From an uncultured Erysipelotrichaceae bacterium (GTDB lineage: Bacteria; Bacillota_I; Bacilli_A; Erysipelotrichales; Erysipelotrichaceae), in NCBI GenBank assembly GCA_902803275.1, contig CADCPE010000104.1, positions 1-8,200 of the forward strand: DNA of 8,200 nucleotides, read 5' to 3'. Below are positions 4,373 through 8,200 of the stretch, one piece after another. Within the stretch, counting starts at the first letter, position 1. Each line of letters opens with the position of its first letter. A model generated the notes under the pieces. The model had not been told where the DNA came from. It saw nothing but the letters and a program-made list of their open reading frames with translations, and made no database searches. Both the position numbers and the translations under genes were made by a program.

Positions 4373-7300
4373 ATGAGTGCACCTTTATATATAAGAAGCG
4401 TCTATTCTCTGCTTTCTTCGCTGTGTCCGATCGAAGGTATCATTTCCTATGGCCAAAAATACGGGTATAAGGTTCTGGGCCTGGTCGATCACAACGTTTT
4501 AAGCGGCGCCATGGCTTTCAAAAAGGCCTGCAGCAAGGCCGGGATCAAGCCTGTTTACGGTCTTGAATTTGATCTGCAGCTGCAGGATGTGGTCTATACC
4601 ATGGCTCTTTACGCCCGGGATGATGAAGGTTTTTCAAATCTGATGGGCCTGTCTTCCTATATATGTACAAATGAAAACAAGATCATCGATCCGGATGTTT
4701 TGAACAGATACCGCAGTCACAATGTTCTTTGTCTGATGTCAGATGATATGCCTTTGACAAGGGCGATCGACCGCGGTGAGGATATCGATGCCGCTTTAAA
4801 AAGACAGAATGAGCTTTTCGGAGATTATATCGTAGCTCTCTCAGACCATGACAAGGCGATCAACCTGAACAGGGATGGAAGGCTGAAACCTTTTCTGAAG
4901 AAGCATCAGATAAAGATGATCGCTGTAAACAGGACATATTATCTGAACAGGGACGATGTGGAAGAATACGATGTCCTAAGATGCATCAGAGACAAGAAGC
5001 TTCTGAGCGACAACGATGTCATCAGTGAAAGCGGAAGATATTTTTTAAGTCCCGAAGAATATGACCTGCTTTATGAAAGAGAAGATCTGATCAATACGGA
5101 AATGTTCGCAAATTCCTTGAACGTGGAAATGAAATTCACAACTTCTCTTCCTGTCTATACCAATAAAAACAATCTGCCTTCAAAGGACTATCTGGTCTCT
5201 CTTTGCCGGGAAGGTTTGAGAAGAAGACTTCATGGCAATGTTTCAAGCCAGTATGCGCGCAGGCTGGAATACGAACTTAGCGTCATCATCAGGATGGCTT
5301 TTGAAGATTACTTCCTGATCGTCTACGACTTCATCCTTCATGCCAAGAAAAACGGGATCATGGTCGGTCCCGGCAGAGGAAGCGCTGCCGGTTCACTGGT
5401 GGCCTACTGTCTGGGCATAACCGATATCGATCCTATCAGGTATGGACTGATCTTTGAAAGATTCCTCAATCCGGAGAGGATCTCCATGCCGGATATCGAT
5501 ACCGACTTTCCTGATGACAGGCGCGATGATGTCATTGAATATGTCAGAGACAAGTATGGCATGGAGCACGTCGGCCATATCATCACCTACGGAACCCTCA
5601 AGGCCAAGCAGGTCTTAAGAGATGTGGGCAGAGTCCTTAACTATCCTAGCCGCGAGATCGACAGTATCTGCAAGAGCATTCCGAATGTCCTGGATATGAA
5701 CCTTGAGAAAGCCTACAATGAGGTACCGCTGTTCAGACAGAAGATCGAAGCCAGTGAAAACAACCGAAGACTGTATCGGATCTCGAGAAAACTGGAGTTC
5801 AATCCCCGCCATGAATCGACTCATGCCGGAGGTATCGTCTTTTCCAGAAAGCCGCTGCAGGAAGTTGTACCGATAACGCTGATCGAATCGGACATGTATT
5901 CCACCCAGTACACCATGGAACATCTTGAGGAACTGGGCCTGATCAAGATGGACTTTCTGGGCTTAAGAAACCTGAGCATCATCGCGGAGATCTGCGATGA
6001 GATAAACACCACGGAAGACTTTGATATCCGAAAGATACCTCTTGACGATCCCAGGACTTTCAAGCTCATACAGGATGTCAATGTCATGGGCATCTTCCAG
6101 CTTGAATCGGCCGGGATGCGCAATCTGATCAGAAAGATGAAGCCGCGTACTTTCGAAGAGATCGCGATCTGCATCGCCTTATTCAGACCGGGTCCGATGA
6201 AGAATATCCCTGTCTTTTTGCAGAACAGAGCCAATCCGCAGAATGTCCATTACTATCACGAAGATCTGAAAGAGATCCTTGAAGAGACCTATGGGATCAT
6301 CGTCTATCAGGAACAGATCATCAATATCGCCAGAAAGATGGCGGGTTTTACCTACGGCAAGGCTGATATCCTAAGAAAGGCCATGTCCAAGAAGAAACAG
6401 AGCGAACTGGAAAAACTCGGTCCTGATTTCATCAACGGCTGTCTTAAGAACGGCTATGACAGAAAACTGGCGGAAGATGTCTATGCTTTGATCATGGAGT
6501 TTGCGAACTACGGCTTCAACAAATCCCATTCGATCGCCTATGGACTTCTGGCATACCAGCTTGCCTATCTCAAGGCGAACTATCCGCTGTATTTCTATAA
6601 ATCGCTTCTCAACGGTGTAACAGGTTCCCAGTCAAAGACCTATGACTATATCAGCGAATGTCTTAATGTCGGACAAAAGGTGACAGGAATCAGCCTGAAC
6701 AGCTCCGATACCGAATATGTGATCAAGGATGACAGCATCGTGATGCCTTTTGTCTTGTGCAAAGATGTCGGCATGATCTCGGCAGAGAAGATCGTCAAGG
6801 AAAGAGAAGACAACGGCCTTTTTACGGATTATGTAGAGGCCGTAAGAAGACTTACAGCGGCAGGGGTGGAAAGAAACGTCATCGAGAATCTGATCAGCGC
6901 CGGAGCTTTTGATGAGCTTGGCCATTCGAGAAATACGATGCAAAGCTCGCTGAACAATGCCCTGATGTATGCGAATGCTCATATCGGCGAGATAAGCCTG
7001 ATGGCGGATTTTGATGATGCGCCGATCATTGAGGAACTAAAGGATGACATGCTGGTGACGGCGGAAAAAGAAAAGGAAGTCCTCGGTTTCTATTTCTCTT
7101 TCAATCCGATCACGGCCGTCAAGAAAAAACACAATATTGATACGCCGGGTCTTAATGAACTGTCCATGACCATGGGCTATGTCAAAGGATTCGGCCTTAT
7201 TCAAAGAGTCAAGCAGATCAAGACCAGGAAAGGGGATCTGATGGCTTTTGTGGATCTCGTGGACGACAAGGGGGCTCTGTCTCTGGCTGTCATGCCTAAT

Positions 7301-7408
7301 CTCTACGCCCAGTACGGATCGCAGCTCGTTAAAGGAAAGTATGTCCTGTTTGAAGGTAAAATAGAAAAGGAAGCATCATGTCTGGTCAGAAAGATGCAGA
7401 TACTGTGA
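4373..7408 (+). CDS. dnaE: DNA polymerase III alpha subunit, DnaE type
   Basis: This is a replicative C-family DNA polymerase. In Firmicutes with PolC, DnaE-type enzymes extend primers on the lagging strand. The 1,011 residues comprise: an N-terminal PHP domain (about 1-200); palm/thumb/fingers (about 270-760) with PGRGSAAG (333-340), catalytic PDIDTDF (D374, D376) and the third aspartate in IKMDFLGL (D527); YGFNKSHSIAYG in the fingers (713-724); a helix-hairpin-helix near LISAGAFDELG (840-850); and a C-terminal OB fold (about 933-1011). The length is at the short end for the family, but all core domains are present. I start at ATG 4373 rather than 4364, because 4364 lies inside the TATAAT box and 4373 aligns with known DnaE N-termini. 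The PHP domain lacks the first HxH metal motif. A response regulator follows after 9 bp. Confidence 0.95.
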   Translation: MSAPLYIRSVYSLLSSLCPIEGIISYGQKYGYKVLGLVDHNVLSGAMAFKKACSKAGIKPVYGLEFDLQLQDVVYTMALYARDDEGFSNLMGLSSYICTNENKIIDPDVLNRYRSHNVLCLMSDDMPLTRAIDRGEDIDAALKRQNELFGDYIVALSDHDKAINLNRDGRLKPFLKKHQIKMIAVNRTYYLNRDDVEEYDVLRCIRDKKLLSDNDVISESGRYFLSPEEYDLLYEREDLINTEMFANSLNVEMKFTTSLPVYTNKNNLPSKDYLVSLCREGLRRRLHGNVSSQYARRLEYELSVIIRMAFEDYFLIVYDFILHAKKNGIMVGPGRGSAAGSLVAYCLGITDIDPIRYGLIFERFLNPERISMPDIDTDFPDDRRDDVIEYVRDKYGMEHVGHIITYGTLKAKQVLRDVGRVLNYPSREIDSICKSIPNVLDMNLEKAYNEVPLFRQKIEASENNRRLYRISRKLEFNPRHESTHAGGIVFSRKPLQEVVPITLIESDMYSTQYTMEHLEELGLIKMDFLGLRNLSIIAEICDEINTTEDFDIRKIPLDDPRTFKLIQDVNVMGIFQLESAGMRNLIRKMKPRTFEEIAICIALFRPGPMKNIPVFLQNRANPQNVHYYHEDLKEILEETYGIIVYQEQIINIARKMAGFTYGKADILRKAMSKKKQSELEKLGPDFINGCLKNGYDRKLAEDVYALIMEFANYGFNKSHSIAYGLLAYQLAYLKANYPLYFYKSLLNGVTGSQSKTYDYISECLNVGQKVTGISLNSSDTEYVIKDDSIVMPFVLCKDVGMISAEKIVKEREDNGLFTDYVEAVRRLTAAGVERNVIENLISAGAFDELGHSRNTMQSSLNNALMYANAHIGEISLMADFDDAPIIEELKDDMLVTAEKEKEVLGFYFSFNPITAVKKKHNIDTPGLNELSMTMGYVKGFGLIQRVKQIKTRKGDLMAFVDLVDDKGALSLAVMPNLYAQYGSQLVKGKYVLFEGKIEKEASCLVRKMQIL

Positions 7409-7414
7409 GGTGAG
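7407..7414 (+). promoter_or_regulatory. Ribosome binding site of the response regulator
   Basis: GAGGTGAG overlaps the dnaE stop codon and lies 3 nt before ATG 7418, with its GAGG core 7 nt from the ATG. It fixes the start and suggests that translation of the regulator is coupled to termination on dnaE. Confidence 0.75.
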
Positions 7415-7417
7415 AAG

Positions 7418-8077
7418 ATGAAAATACTGGTGGTTGATGATGAAATAAAGATCAGGGAAGTCGTAATGGAATACGCCAAGGCCATGGGCTATGAATGCGA
7501 TCAGGCCAATAACGGCAAGGATGCCATCGATCTTGTCAGCAGAAACAATTATGACTGTGTCATTCTCGACATCATGATGCCTGAACTTGACGGTTTTTCC
7601 GCCTGCAAGAAGATCAAGGCGATCAAGGATGTGCCGGTGATCATGCTTTCAGCCAGGCAGGAGGAGGATGACAAGCTTTTCTCTTTCGACCTGGGCGTCG
7701 ATGACTATGTGACCAAACCTTTTTCACCAAAGGAGCTCATGGCCAGGATCAAGGTCGTCTGTGAAAGAAGGAATTCTACCAAGAGTTCACAATACATCTT
7801 TGACGGACTTGTGATCGATGTTGCCGGCAGAAGCGTCAGTGTCGATGGTGAAAGAGTGACCATGACACCTAAGGAGCTGGATCTATTGATCTATCTGGTT
7901 GAAAACAAGAATATCGCCCTGGGCCGTGACAAGCTGCTTTCGGCGGTCTGGGATTCCGATTACTATGAAGACGATCGTACAATCGATACACATATCAAGA
8001 TGCTGAGAAAGGATCTCGGCCCATATGCGGAACACATCGTGACGATCAGAGGCATGGGGTACAAGTTTGAAGTTTAA
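7418..8077 (+). CDS. OmpR/PhoB-family response regulator
   Basis: This 219-residue cytoplasmic regulator controls promoters after phosphorylation by a partner kinase. The receiver domain (1-115) has the acidic pair D7/D8, phospho-acceptor D51 in ILDIMMP, S78 in the LSA switch and K100 in TKPF, so phosphorylation should work. The C-terminal winged helix (about 125-219) shows the usual MTPKELDLLIYL start, the RTIDTHIKMLRKDLG recognition helix region and the terminal IRGMGYKFEV hairpin. Its targets cannot be told from this sequence. It lies 9 bp after dnaE on the same strand and overlaps the histidine kinase gene that follows, so all three are probably cotranscribed. No promoter is evident in the junction, although one could lie within dnaE. 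Confidence 0.95.
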   Translation: MKILVVDDEIKIREVVMEYAKAMGYECDQANNGKDAIDLVSRNNYDCVILDIMMPELDGFSACKKIKAIKDVPVIMLSARQEEDDKLFSFDLGVDDYVTKPFSPKELMARIKVVCERRNSTKSSQYIFDGLVIDVAGRSVSVDGERVTMTPKELDLLIYLVENKNIALGRDKLLSAVWDSDYYEDDRTIDTHIKMLRKDLGPYAEHIVTIRGMGYKFEV

Positions 8078-8200
8078 TTTCAAAGGCATCAGGTTTTCGA
8101 CCTGGTTATACTTTCTGGGCTTTTCGGTATCGATGATGGTACTGCTGGGTTTTCTATTGATCGTTTTCATCAAGCCTTACTACAGGAATGACCGTATCAA
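8067..8200 (+). CDS. N-terminal fragment of a sensor histidine kinase
   Basis: In the frame that overlaps the regulator by 11 nt, a TTG at 8067 opens 44 codons to the window edge. GGGG at 8056-8059, 7 nt upstream, can serve as ribosome binding site. The peptide begins with a basic-aromatic stretch (KFNFKGIRFSTW), then one hydrophobic segment (about residues 13-35), then KPYYRNDRIK. This is the typical N-terminus of a membrane histidine kinase from Firmicutes. Position directly after an OmpR-type regulator supports the call. The sensor, HAMP and kinase domains lie beyond the window. No ATG precedes the membrane segment in this frame, so TTG is the likely start. Confidence 0.75.
   Translation, partial: MKFNFKGIRFSTWLYFLGFSVSMMVLLGFLLIVFIKPYYRNDRI

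Noticed and set aside
4373..7408. dnaE as truncated, because it is about 1,011 residues.
   Set aside because: The helix-hairpin-helix and the C-terminal OB fold are present and the reading frame ends naturally just before the next gene. Short DnaE forms exist in Firmicutes.
1..8200. tRNA, rRNA, CRISPR array, insertion sequence, attachment site or riboswitch.
   Set aside because: I saw no cloverleaf, direct-repeat array, transposase motif or long structured leader. The intergenic spaces are all short and explained by promoters or ribosome binding sites.

Overview
This window looks like chromosome from a Gram-positive Bacillota with mid-range GC. The signs are strong AGGAGG-type ribosome binding sites, a copper operon of Firmicutes type (CopA/CopZ/CsoR), a DnaE-type polymerase of about 1,000 residues with a degraded PHP domain, and an OmpR-type two-component pair. 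The style resembles Erysipelotrichia or related Clostridia-like gut bacteria, but that placement is inference. I see no mobile element, tRNA, rRNA or CRISPR array, and no gap above 300 bases without a gene.

Left edge (1-137): the first 19 codons of a leftward gene leave the window. A divergent promoter region follows, carrying a perfect 18-bp palindrome (74-91) that overlaps candidate -35 boxes on both strands. It drives a rightward, unrecognised polytopic membrane protein (138-662). The end of that gene overlaps the end of the next leftward gene by 4 bp and contains that gene's terminator hairpin.

Leftward block (659-4306), in transcription order: copA (Cu(I)-exporting P1B-type ATPase), csoR (copper-sensing repressor, 8-nt overlap with copA) and ispG (4Fe-4S enzyme of the MEP isoprenoid pathway, 23 bp further on). 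A textbook CsoR-type operator (arms ATATACCC/GGGTATAT) sits at the predicted copA transcription start, so CsoR should repress copA and itself until Cu(I) accumulates. The C-terminus of CopA is a fused CopZ-like metallochaperone domain. It still has its own strong ribosome binding site and ATG, so a free 68-residue CopZ could be made from inside copA.

Rightward block (4373-8200): dnaE (DNA polymerase III alpha subunit, DnaE type) is followed after 9 bp by an OmpR/PhoB-type response regulator and then, with an 11-nt overlap, by the start of its histidine kinase, which runs off the window. The dnaE and copA promoters lie back to back in 66 bp and appear to overlap.

A recurring oddity is that three genes (the left-edge gene, ispG and dnaE) lack a recognisable ribosome binding site and instead have a TATAAT or TAGAAT box 6-7 nt before the ATG, as expected for leaderless transcripts. 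The other genes have Shine-Dalgarno sequences.
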